Assembly (NCBI GenBank): GCA_035559535.1
Contig: DATMBG010000007.1
Location: forward strand, 29,480 to 93,479
Length of the DNA: 64,000 nt
Source of the DNA: Candidatus Limnocylindrales bacterium
Lineage (GTDB): Bacteria; Moduliflexota; Moduliflexia; Moduliflexales; JAUQPW01
Direction of reading: 5' to 3'
The translations under genes and the position numbers were made by a program. The stretch's first letter is position 1; each line of letters opens with the position of its first letter. This document shows positions 9,748 through 17,594 of the stretch, piece by piece. The notes beneath the pieces are model-generated. The model made no database searches. It was given only the letters and a program-made list of their open reading frames with translations, and had not been told where the DNA came from.

Positions 9748-10203
9748 ATGGAAATAACGGGTATTCATCACACCAGCTTTACAGTTAGCAATCTGAAACG
9801 CTCTATCGATTTTTATCAGGGTATTTTGGGTTTTCCTATTGTGATGGAAAAAGAGCTAACAGGTACAGAAGCCGAAACGATCACAGCCCTTCCCGGCGCT
9901 CATCTTCTTATCGCTCATTTGAAGGCAGGTGAATATCAAACCATAGAGCTCATTCAGTACCTGGCTCCTCAGGGAAAGGTTTTAGATACCACAACCTGCA
10001 ATGTGGGGAGTGCTCATATCTGCTTTGTAGTTCCTGATATAAAGAAAGCCTATCAGGAATTGAAAGCAAAGGGGGTACGTTTTAAATCAGAACCTATCCG
10101 CCTCTCCAGCGGTAAAAGTAAAGGGGGGTATGCGGTTTATTTCCGGGATCCCGATGGGATTACTTTAGAGTTGTTTCAAAGACCTCCCTCTATGGCCATC
10201 TAA
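9748..10203 (+). CDS. VOC-superfamily (glyoxalase/epimerase-like) protein
   Basis: A 151-aa vicinal-oxygen-chelate protein with two beta-alpha-beta-beta-beta modules. Metal ligands are probably His7 or His8 (GIHHTSF), His in SAHICFVV of the second module, and Glu in ITLELF. The lengths and the phrase FYQGILGFP are typical of glyoxalase I, methylmalonyl-CoA epimerase and ring-cleaving dioxygenase relatives. The reaction cannot be fixed from sequence. AAAGGAG precedes the ATG. Confidence 0.8.
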   Translation: MEITGIHHTSFTVSNLKRSIDFYQGILGFPIVMEKELTGTEAETITALPGAHLLIAHLKAGEYQTIELIQYLAPQGKVLDTTTCNVGSAHICFVVPDIKKAYQELKAKGVRFKSEPIRLSSGKSKGGYAVYFRDPDGITLELFQRPPSMAI

Positions 10204-10390
10204 AGATGGATAAATAACCGAAAAAAGGCCACTCCGGAGATTTTTATGGTATAAAAAATTTTTCAAAAATTTTTATTTTGAGCTTGACAAAGGACCCAAC
10301 TTTGATGTAGTCAGGATTGGTTAGTGGGTCTATAACAGTCCTCTGTTTGACCAACCTCTTTCAACCTTTTTCAAAGGAGTAAAGTCTGTG

Positions 10391-10972
10391 ATGGATTCCA
10401 ACATAAAAGTACCTTACCAAACCTGGATAACGCGTTTACCGAATGCAAAAGTACTCTTAACGGGTTTGGTTATGTTCGGACTCATCGGCTTGGTAACCTT
10501 TGCTGCACTGCGTGAGATAAATGTTACTACGACAAATAGTGTGGGAACCATGATCGAGCCTTTGCGACCAGCCTTTACTGAGGCAGAAGAAGCGTATGTT
10601 TCGGCATTATGGCCTATTCATAGTGATGTAAAACTCAGTGCGGTCAGTATGACATTTGCCGGTCTTTACTACAAGCTAGGGGAAATCGATCGAAATACCC
10701 TGAAATCTAGGCTTAAACCGGTCGCCGAGAATTTTGAAAAGGCGGCTTTTCGGCTTCGCCAGATAGAACCCCCGGTATCCATGGAAAAGATTCACTGGAA
10801 CTATGTGAGGGCCGTGAAGCTTTATCAGGATTCTATTACAGAAATGACCAAAGTACTCGATGACGGTCGTGACGAGCATTTAATTGCCGCCCAGGCGCAA
10901 AGTGAGCAGGCAGCAACCATTCTGCTCAAAGTGAGTAGTGAATTGTGGCCCGGAGAGTATAAGCCGAACTAA
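10391..10972 (+). CDS. Single-pass membrane protein with helical extracytoplasmic domain
   Basis: About 193 aa. One transmembrane helix lies at residues about 18-38 (LLTGLVMFGLIGLVTFAAL) and the rest looks alpha-helical and extracytoplasmic, similar in layout to four-helix-bundle sensor domains but with no signalling domain. I do not recognise the family. AAGGAG at 10374 fits either GTG 10388 or ATG 10391. A TTGACA occurs upstream at 10284 but has no clear -10 box. Confidence 0.6.
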   Translation: MDSNIKVPYQTWITRLPNAKVLLTGLVMFGLIGLVTFAALREINVTTTNSVGTMIEPLRPAFTEAEEAYVSALWPIHSDVKLSAVSMTFAGLYYKLGEIDRNTLKSRLKPVAENFEKAAFRLRQIEPPVSMEKIHWNYVRAVKLYQDSITEMTKVLDDGRDEHLIAAQAQSEQAATILLKVSSELWPGEYKPN

Positions 10973-11174
10973 TTATCCAGAAAGAAGGATAAATAACCCT
11001 TCAGCGGCATTCAGGAATAGACTTTTTGTATATCTTCCCTCTGGAGGGGTGGGAAGTCATAAACTTTTAAAGGATGGTGTCTCTCTGAGAGACCCCATGA
11101 AGAGGAGAGTTAGGGATCTTTCCTCTTCTTTTTAAAAGCCGTTAAAACCCTATGATCAACCTCCCTACCCGTAG

Positions 11175-11205
11175 ATTTGTAATGTCAGACTTGGATATTA
11201 CAAAT
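11175..11205. repeat. Hairpin upstream of lactonase-like gene
   Basis: ATTTGTAAT at 11175-11183 and ATTACAAAT at 11197-11205 form a perfect 9-bp stem, within a larger weak repeat (AACCCTATGA near 11145, then TCATAGG near 11206). It lies just before the AGGAGG site of the next gene. Confidence 0.6.
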
Positions 11206-11236
11206 TCATAGGTAAGGGTTATCCCAGGAGGAAAAC

Positions 11237-12268
11237 ATGCAAAAGAGGCAGGTAACAAGCGCAGGGTGGTTTGTATTACTGGTGATGTTCGGGTTGGCTA
11301 TGGTAGCTACCACCTTTGGTCCCGTGGCGTTTGGAGCCGAAGAAAAGGAAGCACCCATAGTCTACTCGGTTTGGCTGGTTGAAAGTAGCCGTTTCATGAA
11401 AGTACCCTTTGGGGCCTTTATGCCTGATCGTGCCTTTGTTCCGGATAGTAAGAATCCCATGAACAGTATTAATACGGTGGATCTTCCGGTCAATGTGGGT
11501 GTTATTAAGGGAGGTAAGGACATAGTTCTCTATGATACGGGATGGAAACAACAGGAATATCTAAAGATGACCGGAAGTGATCATTGGGCACCGCTTCCAG
11601 AACAGTTAAAACTGCTGGGGATTAAACCTGAGGATGTAACGAAGATCGTCATCGGCCATGGTCACTGGGATCATGCCGGTCAAATCGATGATTTCCCCAA
11701 TGCTGTCCTTTATGTACAGAAAGAAGAGTTACGGGGGATCGAGTGGGCCCTTAACTATCCCGGACATCCCAAAATCAGGGCAGTGAATACCGATCCCGGT
11801 GGATGTATGCGTACACCCGCCTGCGGTTATCCTCCGCTAACCCTGGATCAGATTTATGGTAAGGTCTTAAAAGGGAAAGCAGTCATTGTGGATGGGATGA
11901 TGGAGATTGCCCCCGGTCTGATTATTCATCCGGCCCATCGTGCCCATACGGCAGGTTCTCAACTCCTGCAAGTGAATACGGCCAGAGGACAGCTCATGTT
12001 TGGTAGTGATGCTTACTCCTCCTGGGAGGGTATCCGCGACTGGATGATTGCCAACCCTCAACAGACCGATACCGTTCAACAGTTTCTGGCCTATGAGAAA
12101 TGTTACAAGATCACCGGCGGTTATGATAACTGTGTAGCGGCCCACGAACCCCTCTCTTATACTGATAAATACCCGCTTACCAAGGATTCATGGGTCGGTC
12201 CTAATGGTTCTCGTATGGCCGAAATCACCCTGGCTCCTGGAGAACCATCCCGTAAACCCAAGAAGTAA
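11237..12268 (+). CDS. Secreted metallo-beta-lactamase-fold hydrolase, lactonase-like
   Basis: A 343-aa protein with a Sec signal peptide (hydrophobic residues 10-33, cleavage likely after FGA). The MBL metal site is complete: HGHWDH at 141-146, a His in HPAHRAHTAGS, an Asp in FGSDAY and a His in AAHEP. The HxHxDHAG pattern and overall length resemble N-acyl-homoserine lactonases, but export is unusual for those. It is not close to the two 306-aa MBL paralogues in this window. A strong terminator follows. Confidence 0.8.
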   Translation: MQKRQVTSAGWFVLLVMFGLAMVATTFGPVAFGAEEKEAPIVYSVWLVESSRFMKVPFGAFMPDRAFVPDSKNPMNSINTVDLPVNVGVIKGGKDIVLYDTGWKQQEYLKMTGSDHWAPLPEQLKLLGIKPEDVTKIVIGHGHWDHAGQIDDFPNAVLYVQKEELRGIEWALNYPGHPKIRAVNTDPGGCMRTPACGYPPLTLDQIYGKVLKGKAVIVDGMMEIAPGLIIHPAHRAHTAGSQLLQVNTARGQLMFGSDAYSSWEGIRDWMIANPQQTDTVQQFLAYEKCYKITGGYDNCVAAHEPLSYTDKYPLTKDSWVGPNGSRMAEITLAPGEPSRKPKK

Positions 12269-12293
12269 AGCCAGCAGGGATGATCAAATATTG

Positions 12294-12331
12294 CGAGGAG
12301 TCCGGCAAAACCGGACTCCTCGTGTTTTTTT
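12294..12331 (+). terminator. Rho-independent terminator
   Basis: A perfect 12-bp stem (CGAGGAGTCCGG at 12294-12305, CCGGACTCCTCG at 12311-12322) with a 5-base loop and then TGTTTTTTT. It ends the lactonase-like transcript. Confidence 0.92.
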
Positions 12332-12422
12332 ACCTTCTCTAAGTTCCCTATTTAGGAGTGATGGTTATCTTATACCGACTTGCTTTTCATAAAGTAAGAT
12401 ATCATTGCAAGGAGCTAAGTGA

Positions 12423-12454
12423 CGAAGCAATCTGTATGTTCAGAGATTGCTTCG
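12423..12454. repeat. Hairpin repeat element of the GAAGCAATCT type
   Basis: CGAAGCAATCT at 12423-12433 and AGATTGCTTCG at 12444-12454 form a perfect 11-bp stem with a 10-base loop. The flanks (CATTGCAAGGAGCTAAGTGA) resemble the interspersed repeats with this core seen in many bacterial genomes. The ATG chosen for the next gene lies in the loop. Confidence 0.7.
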
Positions 12455-13680
12455 CTGCAGGGATAAGGACGCTTTATTCATTCAATTACAAACTAATATT
12501 GCCTTTCATCTCTTTGCTGATGGGTATACTGGGATTTTCTGAAGCGGATGCCCATGATCCAAGTGCCTATGGGGGTCTATTTCGATCCCGGGATAACGGG
12601 GCGACCTGGTTCCCTGCAAATACAGGACTTTTTCTAACCGACGCCCTCGGCGTGGCTATCAGCCCAACCGATGCAAATCATCTCTTGCTTGCAACAAGCA
12701 CTCAATTATTACGCTCACGCAATGGAGGACGTGATTGGGTTCAAGAAGCCCCGACGGTATTGTTCGGAGGTGTTTATGCCATAGCCTTTGATTCTGATGG
12801 GCAACGCGCCTTTGCTTCAACCAATTTGGGAATTTATGTAACCGAAGATGGTAATCAATGGCATAAAACCTCGACTCCAAAGGGTGCCATACCGGCTTAT
12901 GCTATCACACCAGGATCTGTTACCGGGAGAATTTACGTAGCAGGACCCGGTGGATTATGGCGAAGCGAGGACCGGGGTCGATCTTGGTTAGATGCAGGTA
13001 AGGGCCTTCCTCAAGGACCGGTAACCGGCCTCCTCATCCATCGAACAAACCCCGAATCAGGGGTTAAGAATTCTGAAGAAACCGTTTATGTCATCGCAGG
13101 AGGGCGAATCTGGATGAGCCCAGATGGGAGGTATAACTGGCAACCTCGGGATACCGGACTCCCTGTGGGTCGTGTACAGGCTTTCTCACAGGATCCTGCA
13201 GAATCCGATCAATTATGGGCTGCGGCAGCCGATCAGGTATTCACAAGTGAGGATCTGGGTGAGAATTGGCGGCCCATTGGACGGCCACTGCCAGAAGCCA
13301 ATACTTCCATCCATGGGATTGCCGTTGCTGAAGGTGGAACCATTATTGTGCTGACAACCCATCGGGGTCTGTTCCGAAGTACCGACGGCGGAAATAACTG
13401 GAATCTCATGGAAGGTAATCTCCCCATCCATCTCGAAGCAGGACCCCTGGTACGAGACCCAAACCATTCTGCAACCCTTTATGCCGGATATGCCCTGACT
13501 CCCTACAGTGAATTAAGAAGAACGGCCATGGAAGGAGGATCATTACTCAGTCGTGCCGATCCTGTGAGTTTGATGGGTGGTGCTGCCTTCTTGATTCTTC
13601 TGACGATCCTTGGAATTATCTTGGTCCGCTGGCTTGCACGTTCTCGAAGTGCGGTCAACACGACCCTATCTCGATCCTAA
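12436..13680 (+). CDS. Secreted or membrane beta-propeller with BNR/Asp-box repeats
   Basis: About 414 aa, a Ycf48/sortilin-like propeller. At least seven Asp-box repeats are seen (for example LFRSRDNGATW, LWRSEDRGRSW, VFTSEDLGENW, LFRSTDGGNNW). An N-terminal hydrophobic segment (LILPFISLLMGILGF) acts as signal or anchor, and a C-terminal helix (near residues 385-405) is followed by Arg residues, a likely membrane anchor. The start is uncertain: ATG 12436 lies inside a repeat hairpin with no ribosome site, while GTG 12358 and ATG 12361 sit too close to AGGAG. The enzymatic role is unknown; binding or assembly is likely. Confidence 0.7.
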   Translation: MFRDCFAAGIRTLYSFNYKLILPFISLLMGILGFSEADAHDPSAYGGLFRSRDNGATWFPANTGLFLTDALGVAISPTDANHLLLATSTQLLRSRNGGRDWVQEAPTVLFGGVYAIAFDSDGQRAFASTNLGIYVTEDGNQWHKTSTPKGAIPAYAITPGSVTGRIYVAGPGGLWRSEDRGRSWLDAGKGLPQGPVTGLLIHRTNPESGVKNSEETVYVIAGGRIWMSPDGRYNWQPRDTGLPVGRVQAFSQDPAESDQLWAAAADQVFTSEDLGENWRPIGRPLPEANTSIHGIAVAEGGTIIVLTTHRGLFRSTDGGNNWNLMEGNLPIHLEAGPLVRDPNHSATLYAGYALTPYSELRRTAMEGGSLLSRADPVSLMGGAAFLILLTILGIILVRWLARSRSAVNTTLSRS

Positions 13681-13697
13681 ATCAAGGAGACTTTATC

Positions 13698-14720
13698 ATG
13701 AATGAGCGGGTTTCCCTACCTTATCAATTTGTACGCCGCGCCCGATCTCTGCTAACCTGGGCTATTGCGGCTTCCATTGCGCTCTTACTGGGAGCGGGAA
13801 TCCTCATCTGGCGTCTTGGGTTATTCTCTAACCCCGGATTCATCGAATACCCCATGTTACGCTCGACAGATATTCCGACGGCTATCGCCGTAGCCCCCAA
13901 TGGTGCTGTATGGTTTACCATTGAGTTCTCAGATGCCATTGGACTCTTTCGTAATGGAAAAATCGAGCGACTTCCCAAGGGTTCCCAGAACTTAGTCCCC
14001 GTAGGATTAGGTGTTGCTGCCGATGGTTCGGCATGGTTTACCGATGTTCCGGCGCGAGCCATTTCAAATATCTCCCAGTCGGGCAAACTCACCTCTTTTT
14101 CCCTCTCAACGCCCATCGCCAGATTAGGTAAACTCGCTGTTGCTCCTGATGGAGCTGTCTGGTTTGCCGAGCCAACTTCTTATAGTATCACACGGCTTAA
14201 GGATGGCCAGTTCACACGATACCAGCTTGAGTCTGCTCGAGGAGACCCCTATGGGGTTGCAGTGGATGCACAGGGCACTGTGTGGGCTACTCTCCAAAGT
14301 GCCAACAAGTTGGTAAGGATCTCGCCAGATGGTAAAATGACCGAAATCGAAGTCCCCACCCGAGGTAGTACTCCGACCGAAATTGCGGTAGACGCAACGG
14401 GAGTCGTCTGGTTCACGGAGTTCCGTACAAGTAAAATCGGACGCTACGCCAACGGCCAGTTCACCGAGTTTCAGGCTCCTGGTAACGAGAGGTCCGCAAT
14501 TACCGGCCTGGCCATAGCACCCGACGGATCCGTCTGGTTCGGTATGCTGCGTAGACATAGCCTGGTTCGCTTACACAATGGAGTTCTCAAGGAATTCCGT
14601 CTTCCTCGCCGGGATGCTCGCCCTTACAACCTCGCCGTCGATGCCGCCGGTAATGTATGGTATACCGATATCAGTGGATGGCTCGGGATGCTTCCTGCCG
14701 ATCAAGCCAGAGTCGACTAA
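13698..14720 (+). CDS. Membrane-anchored Vgb/SMP-30-like beta-propeller
   Basis: A 340-aa protein with one N-terminal transmembrane helix (residues about 17-38) and seven repeats of the type IAVAPNGAVWFT, VAVDAQGTVWAT or LAVDAAGNVWYT. This is the streptogramin (virginiamycin B) lyase-like/NHL propeller fold. Lyase activity is not implied: I could not identify the catalytic His/Glu pair. AAGGAG precedes the ATG and the gene is 17 bases after the BNR propeller, so the two probably form one operon. Confidence 0.75.
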   Translation: MNERVSLPYQFVRRARSLLTWAIAASIALLLGAGILIWRLGLFSNPGFIEYPMLRSTDIPTAIAVAPNGAVWFTIEFSDAIGLFRNGKIERLPKGSQNLVPVGLGVAADGSAWFTDVPARAISNISQSGKLTSFSLSTPIARLGKLAVAPDGAVWFAEPTSYSITRLKDGQFTRYQLESARGDPYGVAVDAQGTVWATLQSANKLVRISPDGKMTEIEVPTRGSTPTEIAVDATGVVWFTEFRTSKIGRYANGQFTEFQAPGNERSAITGLAIAPDGSVWFGMLRRHSLVRLHNGVLKEFRLPRRDARPYNLAVDAAGNVWYTDISGWLGMLPADQARVD

Positions 14721-14736
14721 GTTATTGATCTAACCC

Positions 14737-15072
14737 ATGAGACTTCAAAATCATCTCCCTAAAACGATTTTGATCTTGGGAATGTTAGTTTTTGGATTAA
14801 GTTGTGGTGTACCAGTCCGCACACCCCAGCAGATTAATGAAGACAGGATAATCACAAAGAAAGTTTTAGAAAAACTAGAAGAGGTCCCGCTCCGGGCGCC
14901 TCCTCAGGATTATTTAACGGCAACAACCCAACGGGGTATTGTCCACGTAGAAGGTGTAGTCCAAGATCTATACACCAAAGCTAAAGTGATCGAACTTATA
15001 AAAACTGTGGAAGGGGTCAAAGGGGTTACGGAAAATATTCGGATTGAAGAGGGACCCCAGGGAGGGAGATGA
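14737..15072 (+). CDS. BON-domain lipoprotein
   Basis: A 111-aa predicted lipoprotein. A signal peptide ends in the lipobox FGLSCG (Cys near residue 24). Residues about 40-105 match a BON domain (ITKKVLEKLEEV, then TQRGIVHVEGVV, then VEGVKGVTENI), a periplasmic fold thought to bind membranes. It follows the propeller genes by 16 bases. Confidence 0.8.
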   Translation: MRLQNHLPKTILILGMLVFGLSCGVPVRTPQQINEDRIITKKVLEKLEEVPLRAPPQDYLTATTQRGIVHVEGVVQDLYTKAKVIELIKTVEGVKGVTENIRIEEGPQGGR

Positions 15073-15359
15073 AGGATCCCATAAAGTAGAAAGATGTTGT
15101 AGAAGGTATAGGGAGGACGACGACCCTGATGGGATCGCCCTTAAACAGGGCCGTAAGGGTAGCCAGGGGGGGGTAGGGGCAGTCACAAGGATGGTCCTTA
15201 CTAATACTAAATTTCGATGTTAAAGGGTTATAAGAATGCCACCCCCCCTGATGCTGTGCCCTTTCGGTAGATGGGTCCTGAATTTATCCAATATCAAAGG
15301 AGAACCATTCATGTGAGAATTCCGTTAAGAAGGGATATTCCTCTTACTACATCAACTTA

Positions 15360-16373
15360 CTACATCAACCCGCTTACGGTACTCCAGGCTTTAGCGGTCA
15401 GGACAATCCCTACAACCACAATGAGCAGCGCTGTAGCCATCTGAACCCTCACCACCCAAGGTCCACTGAGCCAGTTTAATACGGTCTCCCCTACCTTGGC
15501 TGCCAGTACCCCTACAACGACCAGGGTCGTCGCGAATCCCAGACTAAAGACAAGAACGGTACCTAAACCGAGGATTACTTTGCCACTGGCCAGGGCCGAA
15601 AGCAGAATTGCCAGGGCCGCAGGGTCCGGCAATAGCCCACCTGCGATGCTCAATCCGAGAAGAACCATCAAGCTGGGTCGATTTTGAGTAATAACGTCGA
15701 GTCGATGGGTATGGCGAATACCCCAACCATGACTATGAAAACTTACCTCCTCCCCAGGTTCATAGGGGTAATCTGTTCTGAGTTCGTGTCCATGTCCGTG
15801 ATGATGAACCGATGAAGAATCCTGATTAGGGGCATGATCAGGATGTTGCTCCTGGGTAGGTAGAGAGAGATGGGGAATCGAATGTTCATGCTCATGGGGA
15901 TCATGGTCACCAGAGTGGTCATGATCATGGTCGTGCTGATGCATATGAGCAGGGATATGGGAAGCATGGGGCTCATGGTTATGGTTATGATTGGGATCAT
16001 GAATGTGATCACCTGAAGGGCCATGATCGTGATCATGGGAGGAGCCGGATAAAGACAGGGACCACAAGTTACGCTGGGCCAGTAACATCCAGAACCCCAT
16101 AACAATTACCAGAATCCCGGTAAATAAAGCAAGGTAAGCTTCTACACGCTGGGGTATGAGCCCGGGTAGACCCAGTGAGGCCAGAACGGCCACCAGTACA
16201 ATACCACTGGTATGGGATAGCGTAACAAAGATACCGAGAATGAAGGCATCCACGGGACGACCCCTTGCACCTACAATGTAGGCTGCGGAAATGGTTTTTC
16301 CATGGCCCGGGGTTGCCGCATGTACGGCTCCCAGCCAGAAACTGGACACTAAGTAAAGTAGCGCTTGACTCAT
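15360..16373 (-). CDS. NicO/RcnA-type nickel-cobalt exporter with His-rich loop
   Basis: A 337-aa membrane protein of the NicO family. TPGHGKTISAAYIVGARG near the N-terminus and TLSHTSGI are family motifs. Residues about 115-200 form a cytoplasmic loop very rich in His and Asp, as in RcnA, likely to bind Ni(II)/Co(II). About six membrane helices flank it. ATG 16373 follows GAGG by about 9 bases; the TTG at 16388 abuts the upstream cyclophilin stop. It is co-directional with the cyclophilin gene with a 15-base gap. Confidence 0.82.
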   Translation of the reverse strand: MSQALLYLVSSFWLGAVHAATPGHGKTISAAYIVGARGRPVDAFILGIFVTLSHTSGIVLVAVLASLGLPGLIPQRVEAYLALFTGILVIVMGFWMLLAQRNLWSLSLSGSSHDHDHGPSGDHIHDPNHNHNHEPHASHIPAHMHQHDHDHDHSGDHDPHEHEHSIPHLSLPTQEQHPDHAPNQDSSSVHHHGHGHELRTDYPYEPGEEVSFHSHGWGIRHTHRLDVITQNRPSLMVLLGLSIAGGLLPDPAALAILLSALASGKVILGLGTVLVFSLGFATTLVVVGVLAAKVGETVLNWLSGPWVVRVQMATALLIVVVGIVLTAKAWSTVSGLM

Positions 16374-16388
16374 CTTTCCAAACCTCAA

Positions 16389-17003
16389 CTATTTGATTCT
16401 CTCAATAATTAACCTCTTAAGTACTACATCTTCTACTGGTTTATCTCCGGGTCCTTTTTTTACATTTCCAATCTCGTTAACTACCTCTTGCCCTTTAATG
16501 ACCTGACCAAAAATGGTATGCCGACCGTTGAGCCAAGGGGTTTCCTTATGGGTAATAAAAAATTGGGATCCATTGGTGTTAGGCCCGGCATTGGCCATGG
16601 CCAATCTACCCGGCCTATCAAAGGCCAGCTCTTTAACGATTTCATCTTTAAATCGATAACCAGGTCCCCCTCTACCGGTTCCTGTGGGGTCTCCTCCCTG
16701 AATCATAAAGTCAGGAATAACCCGATGAAAGATAGTTCCATCATAAAACGGTCGTTTGACCTTTTCACCTGTTTTAAGGTCTACCCATTCTTTGGTTCCC
16801 TCCGCTAAGCCAATAAAATTAGCAACCGTTTCAGGAGCTTCCTTTTCAAAAAGCTGACAAATGATCGTCCCATGATTCGTCATAAAAACCGCATAAGTTC
16901 CAGGTTTTAAACCTTCTAAGCTATAATCTTGACCTTGTATATTCACTACAGTACCTCCCCATAAAGTTAGAGTCATACAAACAATCAACCAAAAATTTTG
17001 CAT
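16389..17003 (-). CDS. Exported cyclophilin-type peptidyl-prolyl isomerase
   Basis: A 204-aa cyclophilin. A Sec signal peptide is followed by the full domain: [25 protein letters not shown], with the catalytic Arg in FHRV, then NGSQFFI and [12 protein letters not shown]. It should catalyse prolyl isomerisation of proteins in the periplasm. No ribosome site is obvious before ATG 17003. Confidence 0.92.
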   Translation of the reverse strand: MQNFWLIVCMTLTLWGGTVVNIQGQDYSLEGLKPGTYAVFMTNHGTIICQLFEKEAPETVANFIGLAEGTKEWVDLKTGEKVKRPFYDGTIFHRVIPDFMIQGGDPTGTGRGGPGYRFKDEIVKELAFDRPGRLAMANAGPNTNGSQFFITHKETPWLNGRHTIFGQVIKGQEVVNEIGNVKKGPGDKPVEDVVLKRLIIERIK

Positions 17004-17026
17004 TTTACGGAAAATAAAATGAACAA

Positions 17027-17078
17027 TTAAAATCGTTGTTACTTATCCACCTCCGCTATGAATGATCAACGACTTTAA
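17027..17078. repeat. Gap quasi-palindrome (cyclophilin-usp)
   Basis: TTAAAATCGTTG at 17027-17038 and CAACGACTTTAA at 17067-17078 pair at 11 of 12 positions, in the gap between the cyclophilin and universal stress genes. Confidence 0.65.
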
Positions 17079-17098
17079 TCGTCATTATCGGTGGTATC

Positions 17099-17533
17099 TT
17101 AGACAATCAACACCGGACAAGGTGCCTGGCGGGTTACCTTCTCCACAGTGCTGCCTAAAAAACGATGCTCTGGTTTTTCAATGCTATGGGCCCCAAGAAC
17201 AATAAGATCTACGGCCTTTTCACGGGCTATCCGAATAATTTCCCCAGAAGGGCTTCCGGTAACAATTACGGCCTCATAGTTACTAAAATTTTTAAGCTTT
17301 TCTCTACAAAGCTTTTCGAGTTGGGCTTTTCCTTCTTCTTCCAATTCCTTCTGAAGTTGGGCCAGGGGAGTTTTAGTAACATAAAACCCTGTGTACCCCT
17401 TCAGGTCGTGAACAACATGAAGGATATAAAGCTTAGCAGGGAATTTCTCGGCAAAAACAAGGGCATAATCCAGGGCCTGCTCGGAGTTTTTAGAAAAATC
17501 TGTTGCCAATAAAATTTTTTCAATCGATTTCAT
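17099..17533 (-). CDS. Universal stress protein (UspA family)
   Basis: A 144-aa single UspA domain. It opens ILLATDFSKNSEQALDYA and ends with the ATP-binding-type signature VLGAHS...FLGSTVEKVTRQAPCPVLIV, so it probably binds ATP. It lies 57 bases after the PQQ dehydrogenase gene on the same strand, across a small repeat. Confidence 0.9.
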   Translation of the reverse strand: MKSIEKILLATDFSKNSEQALDYALVFAEKFPAKLYILHVVHDLKGYTGFYVTKTPLAQLQKELEEEGKAQLEKLCREKLKNFSNYEAVIVTGSPSGEIIRIAREKAVDLIVLGAHSIEKPEHRFLGSTVEKVTRQAPCPVLIV

Positions 17534-17539
17534 ACTTTT

Positions 17540-17594
17540 GTAAAACGGAAAACGGAAAACGTAATGGGGGCACGTTCTACGCCTTACGTTTTAC
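17540..17594. repeat. Gap repeat made of AAAACGG words
   Basis: GTAAAACGG followed by two more AAAACG words (17540-17563) and TTACGTTTTAC at 17584-17594, which overlaps the PQQ dehydrogenase stop codon. AAAACGTAA pairs with TTACGTTTT. Confidence 0.65.

Noticed and set aside
82-15072. A genomic island or prophage for the accessory region
   Set aside because: No integrase, transposase, phage genes or attachment repeats are seen, and base and codon use look like the rest of the window.
15743-16105. A Met/Ile-rich 120-codon frame on the - strand
   Set aside because: It is the shifted reading of the His/Asp-rich loop of the NicO exporter; the composition follows from the CAT/GAT repeats.
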